Part shown: positions 51,786 through 59,814 of the stretch, one piece after another
How positions within the stretch are numbered: the stretch's first letter is position 1
Layout: the number at the start of each line of letters is the position of its first letter
Assembly: GCF_030718995.1 (NCBI RefSeq)
Contig: NZ_CP132204.1
Coordinates: forward strand, 2,666,001-2,730,000
Reading direction: 5' to 3'
DNA from: Arthrobacter oryzae
GTDB taxonomy: Bacteria; Actinomycetota; Actinomycetes; Actinomycetales; Micrococcaceae
Length of the DNA: 64,000 bases
Position numbers and translations under genes: made by a program
The notes under the pieces: model-generated
What the model saw: only the letters and a program-made list of their open reading frames with translations
Databases searched by the model: none
What the model was told of the DNA's origin: nothing

Positions 51786-52691
51786 TTACGGCGCAGGAAT
51801 CGGGAAGAACACCCGGGGGTCCTGCAGCAGGGCGGGGTAGTTGAACGAGGAGCGTTCCACGACGTCCGTCACCTGGAAGTTCCGCGCGAAGCGGCCGTCC
51901 ACGGTGATGGGCCGCCCTTGGATCTTGCCGATGGCGAACGTGGCGCCGCCGTCGAACGGGACTGCGAGTTCCGTGTTGCCCGGCAGGGTGCGGAAGGCTT
52001 CTTCCTGGCGCTGCCTCTTCCGGGTGGGCTTTTTCACGAGCTGCTTGGGCGGCCGCTTCTTGGGGTTCTTGGCCGGGCGGCGGGAGGTGTCGTCCGCATA
52101 GACGAACTCGTAGTCCTCGGACTGGGCGGCGGCCTTCGCAGCGCGGCCGACTTCCGGAAGGCTGATGGTGTCCAGTTTTTCCGGGCGGGTGTCTCCCACT
52201 GTGGCGCGCAGGATCCAGAGCCGGTCACCCACCGGGTCTTCGGGGAGGAACTCGTGGCGGGGCTCGGGCCAGACGTACTCCAGGTCCGCCGGCGTTCCGG
52301 GGAAGAGTTCGCTGTAGAAACGGGGCTCCTTCTGCATCAGCCGGGAGCGGTGGCTGAGGTGCACGTCCGGCTCGCCGAGCCACGGCGGCATGGGGATCTT
52401 GGCCGCGTAGGCAGCGTGGCCCGCCTGCGGGGCGAATTCCAGGATCTTGGCGCGCGTGGTGTCCTCGCCGCCGCGGGCGACCCACTCATCAACCATGGCC
52501 AGGCCGTACATGGTCAGGGCGGGAACGTAGCCCATCCACATGCGGATGGCGGGGTGCGACTGCCAGCCGTACTCCGGGATCACCAGCGCACGCAGGGTCT
52601 GCAGCGCCTCGACACGCTGCTTGCCGAGCCGCGCACGGTCAAGGACCGCGGCGCTCTGCTGGAAATCTGGGTAGGGAAGGAAAGTCTGCAT
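51786..52691 (-). CDS. MSMEG_6728 family protein (pyrimidine-dimer glycosylase-like)
   Basis: A 301-residue protein conserved in actinobacteria, with an N-terminal domain like the small pyrimidine-dimer DNA glycosylase/endonuclease V-type proteins: MQTFLPYPDFQQSAAVLD, ARLGKQRVEALQTLRAL, WQSHPAIRMWMGYVPALTMYG, FYSELFP. Residues 190-245 are a Lys/Arg-rich linker (KNPKKRPPKQLVKKPTRKR), followed by a beta-rich tail. DNA binding is plausible; activity is not shown. Confidence 0.75.
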   Translation of the reverse strand: MQTFLPYPDFQQSAAVLDRARLGKQRVEALQTLRALVIPEYGWQSHPAIRMWMGYVPALTMYGLAMVDEWVARGGEDTTRAKILEFAPQAGHAAYAAKIPMPPWLGEPDVHLSHRSRLMQKEPRFYSELFPGTPADLEYVWPEPRHEFLPEDPVGDRLWILRATVGDTRPEKLDTISLPEVGRAAKAAAQSEDYEFVYADDTSRRPAKNPKKRPPKQLVKKPTRKRQRQEEAFRTLPGNTELAVPFDGGATFAIGKIQGRPITVDGRFARNFQVTDVVERSSFNYPALLQDPRVFFPIPAP

Positions 52692-52773
52692 CCTTCAAGT
52701 GTGGAGGCGCCAGGGTCCCAGACCAAATGCCGACGGCGCCGGTGCCGTGCGCAGTACGGGCGCCGCGCCGGGG

Positions 52774-52791
52774 CCAACTGTCAGCAGTTGG
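52774..52791. repeat. short inverted repeat upstream of the 52.9 kb gene
   Basis: CCAACTG-TCAG-CAGTTGG: 7-bp arms with a 4-base spacer. It lies in the 218-base divergent spacer between the MSMEG_6728-like gene and the next plus-strand gene, and could be an operator. No adjacent regulator is present. Confidence 0.4.
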
Positions 52792-52909
52792 CAGTCGGGC
52801 GGCGTAGTCTACTGGACCGTATGGTGAGACGGTGGAGACAACACGGTCACAATTTGACTAAGATGACCGCAACCAAAACCCACCTCAGCCACCCTCCGGA
52901 AGATACGAC

Positions 52910-53503
52910 ATGACACTTACCCAAGCAGTTCCGTTCACGCCGAAATTCGGACAGATGCTGAGCCCGGAAGCCAACGGCATCCTGGTGCTTGACGAATTCA
53001 CCCTTGACCCGGAAGCGGCCCGCAAGGAGCAGCACGGTTTCCGCGCCGCGATGGGCTCCGTGGCACTCAAACTCCGGCGCATCGTTGCCCTCCGCTTGTT
53101 CATCGCCGTGGTGGCCATCGCCAACCTGCCGCTCTTCCTGTTGTCTACCGGATGGTGGATTTACGCCGTTTCCCTCACTGTTGTGGTCGGCGTTCACGCA
53201 GGGGTTTCGTGGCTGAACAAGCACGAACCGAAGGTCCGCCAGCGCCACTCGCTGGAGCTGCACCTGCACCGTGAACGCAGCGCCAACTACCGCAAGGTGC
53301 GCGACGCCGTGAAGTTTGTGATCGATTCGCCGGCCCGCATGAACGAGCACCTGTACCTCGAGCTCCTGGCCGCCAAGCGGGTTGCCCTGCACCTGCACAT
53401 CGGTACCGTGGCCGTGCTGGACACCAGCGACGACTCCGCCTGGAAAGTCCGGATCGTCCGCGAACTGCCGCAGGGGTCCTTCGCGCACGCCAGCCTGAAC
53501 TAA
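52910..53503 (+). CDS. hypothetical membrane protein
   Basis: A 197-residue protein I do not recognise. A soluble N-terminus (PEANGILVLDEFTLDPEAARKEQHGF) is followed by two hydrophobic segments at about 63-105 (LFIAVVAIANLPLFLLS, WIYAVSLTVVVGVHAGVSWL), then a basic helix (RQRHSLELHLHRERSANYRKVRDAV) and a C-terminal region of mixed strands (VALHLHIGTVAVLDTSDDSAWKVRIV). It is monocistronic and ends at a strong terminator. Confidence 0.65.
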   Translation: MTLTQAVPFTPKFGQMLSPEANGILVLDEFTLDPEAARKEQHGFRAAMGSVALKLRRIVALRLFIAVVAIANLPLFLLSTGWWIYAVSLTVVVGVHAGVSWLNKHEPKVRQRHSLELHLHRERSANYRKVRDAVKFVIDSPARMNEHLYLELLAAKRVALHLHIGTVAVLDTSDDSAWKVRIVRELPQGSFAHASLN

Positions 53504-53542
53504 GTAGCCAAGCAGCTGACCTAAGGAACAACTGACTTAAGG

Positions 53543-53601
53543 AACAACGACGCCGGAGCTCCCCGTGAAGGGGACGCTCCGGCGTCGTTGTTTAAGGCTT
53601 T
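53543..53601. terminator. bidirectional terminator, copy 1 of a 59-bp duplication
   Basis: The arms AACAACGACGCCGGAGC (53543-53559) and GCTCCGGCGTCGTTGTT (53576-53592) are perfect 17-bp complements with an inner TCCCC/GGGGA stem. It sits between convergent genes, so serves both. The 59 bases 53543-53601 are identical to 58813-58871. Confidence 0.85.
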
Positions 53602-53634
53602 TGTCGCCCGGACCAGGCGTCCCGGCTCTGTGTC

Positions 53635-54441
53635 CTAGCTGCGGTGCCCGAGCGGAATGACGTGCGGCCGCCCGTCCGTCGGCTCGCTAACCACCTGCGC
53701 ATCCAACCCGAAGATTTCGAGCAGCCGCTCGGCGGTGACTACGTCGGCGGGACTGCCTTGGGCCTCGATGCGACCGTCCTTCATAGCCACGATGTGGTCT
53801 GAGTAGCGGGCCGCGAGCGAGATGTCGTGGAGCACCATCACTACCGTGCGGCCGTGCTCACGGTTGAGGCGGCGGACGAGTTCGAGGACATCGACCTGGT
53901 GGGCGAGGTCGAGGTACGTGGTGGGCTCATCCAGTAGGAGGATGCCCGTTTCCTGCGCCAGCGTCATGGAAATCCAGGCCCTTTGCCGCTGGCCTCCGGA
54001 GAGGTCCTCGATCGGAGTGCCGGCAAGTTCCAGGATGTCAGTCGCGCGGAGGGCGTCCTCCACAACCGACTCGTCCGCGGGGGAAAACTGCTGGTACCAC
54101 TTCTGCCTCGGGTGCCGGCCGCGGGAGACGAGGTCGGCCACCGTCAGCCCTGACGGTGCAACCGGACTTTGCGGGAGCACGCTGATTCTTGTGGCGATCT
54201 GGCGCGTTGATTTCCCGGCCAGAGGCACGCCGTCCAGGATCACCTCACCGGAACGTGGTGCGAGCAGCCGGCCGAGCCCGCGGAGCAGGGTGGACTTTCC
54301 ACAGCCGTTGGGCCCGATGATTGAGGTCACCTTCGCATCCGGAACGGCCAGCGATAGGCTGTGGATGACGTCCGGCCCGTCGTAGCCGAGGCTGAGGTTT
54401 TCGGCGCGGAGCCCCTGTTCGAGCAGTGTGGGATTGGTCAA
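53635..54441 (-). CDS. siderophore ABC transporter ATPase (FecE/FepC-like)
   Basis: A 268-residue ATPase for ferric-siderophore import. Seen: Walker A GPNGCGKSTLLRGLGRLL, Q-loop LPQSPVAPSGLTV, VSRGRHPRQKWYQQFS (typical of FepC), signature LSGGQRQRAWISMTLAQ, Walker B LLLDEPTTYLDL and the switch His in VLHDI. The start is TTG 54441, overlapping the permease TGA (TTGA) with GGAGG 6 bases upstream; the frame upstream of it is a shadow of the permease. Last gene of the minus-strand operon. Confidence 0.93.
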   Translation of the reverse strand: MTNPTLLEQGLRAENLSLGYDGPDVIHSLSLAVPDAKVTSIIGPNGCGKSTLLRGLGRLLAPRSGEVILDGVPLAGKSTRQIATRISVLPQSPVAPSGLTVADLVSRGRHPRQKWYQQFSPADESVVEDALRATDILELAGTPIEDLSGGQRQRAWISMTLAQETGILLLDEPTTYLDLAHQVDVLELVRRLNREHGRTVVMVLHDISLAARYSDHIVAMKDGRIEAQGSPADVVTAERLLEIFGLDAQVVSEPTDGRPHVIPLGHRS

Positions 54442-55529
54442 CTCAGCCTCCGCTGGTACTTCAGGATCAGGTGGATCAGGAATGGCGCTCCAACGACGGC
54501 GGTGGCGACGCCCACAGGAAGCGGCGCGCTGAGGGCGTTGGCCGCCACGGTGTCGGACAGCAGGACGAAGACCGCTCCCACCAGTGCCGATACACCCACC
54601 GGCGGAATGACGGTGGAGGTCAGGGACCGGGCGATCTGCGGGCTGGCCAGGGCAACGAATGCCACGGGTCCGGCCGTCACGGTGGCTACCGAGGCCAGAA
54701 GCACGGCAATGGTCAGCACGATGAGCCGGATGGCACCGATTCGGGCGCCGAGGCCGATGGCTGTGTCTTCGCCGAGGCTGGTCAACAGGAGCCAGCGGCT
54801 GCTCAACAGCGCTGCGGCGATGAGTACCGCTGCGCTGACGGCCATTGGCTGCACGGTGGCCCAATCCTTGCCGTTGAGTGAGCCTGTCATCCAGGTCAGC
54901 GCCTGGGCCGCGCTGGTCACATCGCCCAATGTCAACATCCAGGTGGTCAGGCTGGCGGCCAGCCCTGAGATACCCAGGCCTGCCAGGACCAGGCGGTAAC
55001 TGTCCAGCCCGCGCCGGTAAGCGAGCAGGTACACGGCCACACCGCTCACGATTCCCGCCGTGAAGGCTGCAGCCGGCATCCCCACGGTGGCTGCAAGACC
55101 GCTGAGCCCGGCGTGCCCGCCCCCGGCGACCACCAGCACGGTGACGGCGCCGAGCGAAGCGCCGGCGGTGACGCCAAGCAGGTCGGGGCTCGCCAGCGGA
55201 TTCCGGGCCACGGTTTGAGTGATGGCCCCGGCTGTTGCCAGCGCGGCACCGACGACGACGGCGGCAACCATCCGCGGTGCGCGGAATTCGGTGACGGCGA
55301 GATGGGTCCGGGTATTCGAATCATCGCCAAGGAGCGCTGCCAGCACATCCGGATAGGGCATGGGGGTTCCGCCGAAGGCGACATGCAGGGCCATGGCACC
55401 GGCCAGGATGATGCCAAGCACACACCCCGCAAGTAGAGTGCGGGGATTCAGACTGATGGAGACGGGGCCTGCCCTGAGTGCTCGGATGGTGGTGGCAGGG
55501 GAAGCCGGTTGCTTCTGTAGGAGTGTCAT
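54438..55529 (-). CDS. ferric-siderophore ABC permease (FepG/FecD-like)
   Basis: A 363-residue FecCD-family permease with about ten helices. Seen: RAPRMVAAVVVGAALATAGAITQTVARNPLASPDLLG in parts, GASLGAVTVLVV, AQALTWMTGSLNG and the ATPase-contact loop LGARIGAIRL, then VAFVALASPQIARSL. The ATG overlaps the stop of the upstream permease (ATGA). It forms a heterodimer with that permease. Confidence 0.94.
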   Translation of the reverse strand: MTLLQKQPASPATTIRALRAGPVSISLNPRTLLAGCVLGIILAGAMALHVAFGGTPMPYPDVLAALLGDDSNTRTHLAVTEFRAPRMVAAVVVGAALATAGAITQTVARNPLASPDLLGVTAGASLGAVTVLVVAGGGHAGLSGLAATVGMPAAAFTAGIVSGVAVYLLAYRRGLDSYRLVLAGLGISGLAASLTTWMLTLGDVTSAAQALTWMTGSLNGKDWATVQPMAVSAAVLIAAALLSSRWLLLTSLGEDTAIGLGARIGAIRLIVLTIAVLLASVATVTAGPVAFVALASPQIARSLTSTVIPPVGVSALVGAVFVLLSDTVAANALSAPLPVGVATAVVGAPFLIHLILKYQRRLS

Positions 55530-56620
55530 ACTGTGGCCAGCCTCCGCCGTCGGGCAAGGTAAACAAAGAAGGGGGCTCCCACCACGGCCAGGACGACACC
55601 TACGGACAGCTCTCCGGGGCGGGCAATCACACGTCCCGCTGTGTCAGCCAGCAGGAGCACCGTGGCGCCCGTGATGGCGGAAGCGGGAACCAGCCAGCGG
55701 TAGTCCGGACCGGTCATGGAGCGCGTGATGTGGGGGACCAGGAGTCCGGCAAAGGCGATGGGCCCCGCCATGGTCACAGCGGACCCGGCCAGCAGCGTCA
55801 CAGCGGCAATGCCAGCGGCCCGTGCCTTGAACACGGAGATTCCCAGCGAGACTGCAGTGTCCGCTCCAAGGGCCAGGGCATTGAGGGGCTTGATGTTCAG
55901 GATTGCCAGGATGGCGCCCGCCACGATGAACGGCCAGATCACAGTGACAACGTCGCTTCGGGTGGCAAGGGACCCGACCTGCCAGAACCGAAGGGTGTCC
56001 AACGCCTGATCGTTGAGCAGCACAATGCCGGAGACGAGCCCTGCGCACAGGGCTGTCACGGCGGCTCCGGCCAGAACCAGGGTGACCGGAGTCGCGCCAC
56101 GCTGGGCGGCTGAGCCAATCATGAAAACCAGCACGCTGGCAGCCAGCGCGCCGGCAAAAGCCAGCAATGCCTGCGGCAGCGCCGTCAGTTCCCCGGCCAC
56201 GGCCGTGGCGGCGACGATCGCCAGAGCGGCGCCCTGGTTGATGCCGAGCAGCCCAGGATCCGCCACCGGGTTCCGGGTATGGCCCTGCACCAGGGTTCCA
56301 GCCAGTCCCAGGCAGACTCCGGCGCACACGGCAAGCACCGTGCGGGGCCACCGCAGCTCACGGATGGTCACGTCCATAACGCTTCCATCCGGTGTGGCCA
56401 CTGCGTGCCACACATCCTGCAGGGACGAGGGCTGCCCGCCGATGCAGATGCTCAGGAATGCGGCCGCAAGCAGGGCCGCCGCGGACGCCCAGAGCCAGCG
56501 GGCTGCGGGAGCCCTCCCGCGCGGGCGCGGTGGCGGGTGGGGAGTTCCTCCTGCCACCCGGGACGGGGCCACGGCCGGTTCGAGTGTCACCACGCGGCTC
56601 CGATCTATTACGTCATTCAT
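55526..56620 (-). CDS. ferric-siderophore ABC permease (FepD/FecC-like)
   Basis: A 364-residue FecCD permease, first gene of the minus-strand operon. After a basic, Pro-rich N-terminus of about 45 residues come the helices (WLWASAAALLAAAFLSICIGG, LAVCAGVCLGLAGTLVQGHT), NPVADPGLLGINQGAALAIV, LRFWQVGSLATRSD and GPIAFAGLLVPHITRSMTGPD. The promoter region is shared with the divergent binding-protein gene and contains the iron box. Confidence 0.94.
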   Translation of the reverse strand: MNDVIDRSRVVTLEPAVAPSRVAGGTPHPPPRPRGRAPAARWLWASAAALLAAAFLSICIGGQPSSLQDVWHAVATPDGSVMDVTIRELRWPRTVLAVCAGVCLGLAGTLVQGHTRNPVADPGLLGINQGAALAIVAATAVAGELTALPQALLAFAGALAASVLVFMIGSAAQRGATPVTLVLAGAAVTALCAGLVSGIVLLNDQALDTLRFWQVGSLATRSDVVTVIWPFIVAGAILAILNIKPLNALALGADTAVSLGISVFKARAAGIAAVTLLAGSAVTMAGPIAFAGLLVPHITRSMTGPDYRWLVPASAITGATVLLLADTAGRVIARPGELSVGVVLAVVGAPFFVYLARRRRLATV

Positions 56621-56664
56621 CTGTGATGTATTTCAAAAAATCCTGCTACAGTCTACGCCAGACG

Positions 56665-56683
56665 CAGGTAAGCCTTGCCTAAG
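56665..56683 (+). promoter_or_regulatory. IdeR/DtxR-type iron box
   Basis: CAGGTAAGCCTTGCCTAAG; read on the other strand, CTTAGGCAAGGCTTACCTG matches the actinobacterial iron-box consensus TTAGGTTAGGCTAACCTAA at most positions. It lies in the 100-base divergent spacer, 13 bases after a -10-like TACAGT (56647-56652) and 37 bases before the binding-protein start, so Fe2+-IdeR would repress both arms. Confidence 0.75.
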
Positions 56684-56720
56684 AATCCGAATCCCCGTCA
56701 CATCGTTTGAAAGCGACCCC

Positions 56721-57725
56721 GTGAAAACACGCATCCTCAAGCACCTCGGCGCTGCCGCCGCCGGCCTGGCCCTTCTGGCCACCACAGCGTGCGGCGCCCC
56801 CGCCGCCACCAGCGAGACGTCCAGTGCACCGGCTGATGCAGCCGGATATCCCCTGACCATGGAACACACCATGGGTTCCACCGCCATCGACACCGTCCCC
56901 AAGCGCGTCGTTGCGCTGGACCCCAGCTACATCGACGCAGCGCTCCTGCTCGGTGCTGACCTTGTGGGCTACGTCCAGTACCGGCAGGATCCGAAGGCCC
57001 CCTTCGCGCCGTACCTGGGCGACGTCGCTGACGCCACCAAGGACTCCGTTAACGTGGGCACGCTGGCCGAACCCAACCTGGAAAAGATCCTGGAGCTCCA
57101 GCCTGACCTCATTGTTTCGGCGAAGGTCCGGCACGAGGCCCTCTACCCGCAGCTGTCCAAGATTGCCCCGACGATCTTCTCCGTCAGCACAGGCCCCACG
57201 TGGAAAGAGAACGTCGTCTTCCTCGGGGAAGCGCTGGGCAAGAAGGCCAAGGCCGAAGAACTGGTCAAGGCCTACGAGGACCGTGCCCGGAAAGTCGGGG
57301 CCGAGATCCTTGCCAAGAAGCCTGACGCCACCTACTCGCTGGTCCGCTTCACCGGCGGAGACACCGCCCGGCTCTACTCTTCGAATTCCTTCATCGGCGA
57401 GATCATGACGGACATGCGCATCCCGCGGCCCCAGGGCGCCCCGGACAGCAAGAAGGAAATCTTCGTGCCCCTCTCATCCGAACAAATCCTCCAGGGCGAC
57501 GCCGGACTGGTGATGGTCAGTGCGTTCACACCCGCCGGAGCAGAGGGCGACAAGGCCCGGGCACAGCAGGAAAAGTTCCAGTCCAACCCCCTGTGGGAAC
57601 GGCTTGAGGGCGAAGTCATTGATGTTGATGACTCCACCTTCCTGGCCTCCGTCAGCATCCAGGGCGCCCATGCCGTCATCACGGACCTGGCGAAGCACTA
57701 CGGCGTGGATCCGCAGCTGCCGTAA
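56721..57725 (+). CDS. iron-siderophore substrate-binding lipoprotein
   Basis: A 334-residue FepB/FhuD-like binding protein. GTG 56721 opens a signal peptide with lipobox (LALLATTAC, Cys20). Seen: MGSTAIDTVPKRVVALDPSYIDAALLLGA in parts, NVGTLAEPNLEKILELQPDLIVSA in parts, and WERLEGEVIDVDDSTFLA. The frame runs further upstream to 56013, but that part overlaps the divergent permease and lies across the promoter. A 12-bp-arm hairpin follows the stop. Confidence 0.93.
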   Translation: MKTRILKHLGAAAAGLALLATTACGAPAATSETSSAPADAAGYPLTMEHTMGSTAIDTVPKRVVALDPSYIDAALLLGADLVGYVQYRQDPKAPFAPYLGDVADATKDSVNVGTLAEPNLEKILELQPDLIVSAKVRHEALYPQLSKIAPTIFSVSTGPTWKENVVFLGEALGKKAKAEELVKAYEDRARKVGAEILAKKPDATYSLVRFTGGDTARLYSSNSFIGEIMTDMRIPRPQGAPDSKKEIFVPLSSEQILQGDAGLVMVSAFTPAGAEGDKARAQQEKFQSNPLWERLEGEVIDVDDSTFLASVSIQGAHAVITDLAKHYGVDPQLP

Positions 57726-57746
57726 CGGTAGCTGCGGCAAGTGGCA

Positions 57747-57793
57747 CGAAGGCGGCGGACGCCAGGACCGGGTTCCTGTGGCCGCCGCCTTCG
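57747..57793 (+). terminator. hairpin after the siderophore-binding protein gene
   Basis: The arms CGAAGGCGGCGG (57747-57758) and CCGCCGCCTTCG (57782-57793) are perfect, with an inner CAGGA/TCCTG stem. It starts 21 bases after the stop. It may allow partial read-through to the reductase gene 50 bases later. Confidence 0.7.
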
Positions 57794-57844
57794 CCGGCTG
57801 GTTCCGACTAAGAAGGCCAATCATCGAGTTATGAAAGCCGATCC

Positions 57845-58795
57845 ATGACCGCAAACGCTGACTCTCCGGCCTACCCGCTCCGTGCTTTCGACGTCGAAGT
57901 CCGGCGCATCAAAGACGTGGGTCCGCACTTTCGCCGCATAACGTTCTGCGGCGATGCACTCGACCGGTTTGGGGTTCCCGGGCCAACGAGGGATCTTCGT
58001 ATAAAGCTGCTCATTCCCGCGGCCGGCCAACCGCTGGCGCGACTCGGCGGACCGAACGGCCAGTTGTCCCGGGGTTGGTACCAGGACTGGCTCAAAACCG
58101 AACATTCCGGACGGGGTTTCATCCGGAGTTACACCGTCGGCGCCATTAGGGCCACCGCAAAGGGGCGTGAAATCGACGTTGATTTTGTCATCCACCGTGT
58201 TCCGGAGGGCCACGGAGCACCGGCCTCGGAATGGGCCGCCGCTGCCGAAATCGGAACGGCGGTGATCATTATCGGACCGGAGGCCAGTTCCATCACGAGT
58301 GCCACGCGGCTCAGCGAAACAGGAATAAGGTGGGAGCCGCAGGGAGCCAGCCAGGTGCTTCTGGCGGGGGACGAGACCGCGGTCCCCGCGATCAGCTCCA
58401 TCCTGGAGACCCTTCCGGCCAACGTTGGCGGTCATGCGTTCCTGGAGGTGCCGGATCCCGAGGACTTCCGGACCATCAGCACCGAATCCTCAGTTCGGGT
58501 TACTTGGCTGGCCAGGCAGCCGACGCACAGCCCGCGCGGCGCTTTGCTGGACGCGGCGATCAGGAGAACTGTGCCGAAAACCGTTTCTTCCGCGGCGCCG
58601 GGCCGGGACATCTACGCCTGGGTGGCCGCCGAGGCAGCAACTGTGAAGGTCCTGCGTCGATTCCTCGTGCACGAAGCGGGTCTGGATCCCAAGCGCTCCG
58701 AGTTCAGGGGTTACTGGAGCAGGGGCAAAGCCGGTTCGGGCATCAACGGCGAGCCCCTCGGGCAGGAGCCGCAGGTCCGGCAGAGCAATCGCTGA
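57845..58795 (+). CDS. siderophore-interacting protein (FAD-linked ferric reductase)
   Basis: A 316-residue SIP/ViuB-family flavoprotein that frees iron from imported siderophores by NAD(P)H-dependent reduction in the cytosol. Seen: the FAD domain (VGPHFRRITFCGDAL, FIRSYTVGAIR, VDFVIHRVPEGHGAPASEWA in parts, then VIIIGPEAS), QVLLAGDETAVPAISSILE, and the family-typical C-terminus FRGYWSRGKAG. It completes the cassette: uptake by the ABC system, then iron release. Confidence 0.93.
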   Translation: MTANADSPAYPLRAFDVEVRRIKDVGPHFRRITFCGDALDRFGVPGPTRDLRIKLLIPAAGQPLARLGGPNGQLSRGWYQDWLKTEHSGRGFIRSYTVGAIRATAKGREIDVDFVIHRVPEGHGAPASEWAAAAEIGTAVIIIGPEASSITSATRLSETGIRWEPQGASQVLLAGDETAVPAISSILETLPANVGGHAFLEVPDPEDFRTISTESSVRVTWLARQPTHSPRGALLDAAIRRTVPKTVSSAAPGRDIYAWVAAEAATVKVLRRFLVHEAGLDPKRSEFRGYWSRGKAGSGINGEPLGQEPQVRQSNR

Positions 58796-58812
58796 CCATT
58801 TAACAACGACTT

Positions 58813-58871
58813 AACAACGACGCCGGAGCTCCCCGTGAAGGGGACGCTCCGGCGTCGTTGTTTAAGGCTTT
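58813..58871. terminator. bidirectional terminator, copy 2 of a 59-bp duplication
   Basis: Identical to 53543-53601, with arms 58813-58829 and 58846-58862. It lies between the reductase gene and the convergent Rpf gene. The two copies are direct repeats that bound the siderophore cassette. Confidence 0.85.
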
Positions 58872-58883
58872 GCCGCCCGGACC

Positions 58884-59770
<887 letters not shown>

Positions 59771-59814
59771 AAATAGATACCCCAGCGCCCGGGAGCCGGC
59801 CTGCGGGGACCGCA

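Noticed and set aside
54442..54864. N-terminal extension of the siderophore ATPase frame
   Set aside because: It is the antisense-free shadow of the co-directional permease in another frame; a TTG with GGAGG gives a normal-length ATPase.
56013..56720. N-terminal extension of the siderophore-binding protein
   Set aside because: It overlaps the divergent permease gene and the iron box; the lipoprotein signal begins at GTG 56721.
53543..58871. Insertion-sequence or integron cassette ends
   Set aside because: The flanking 59-bp repeats are terminators in direct orientation with no integrase, transposase or att-like site nearby.
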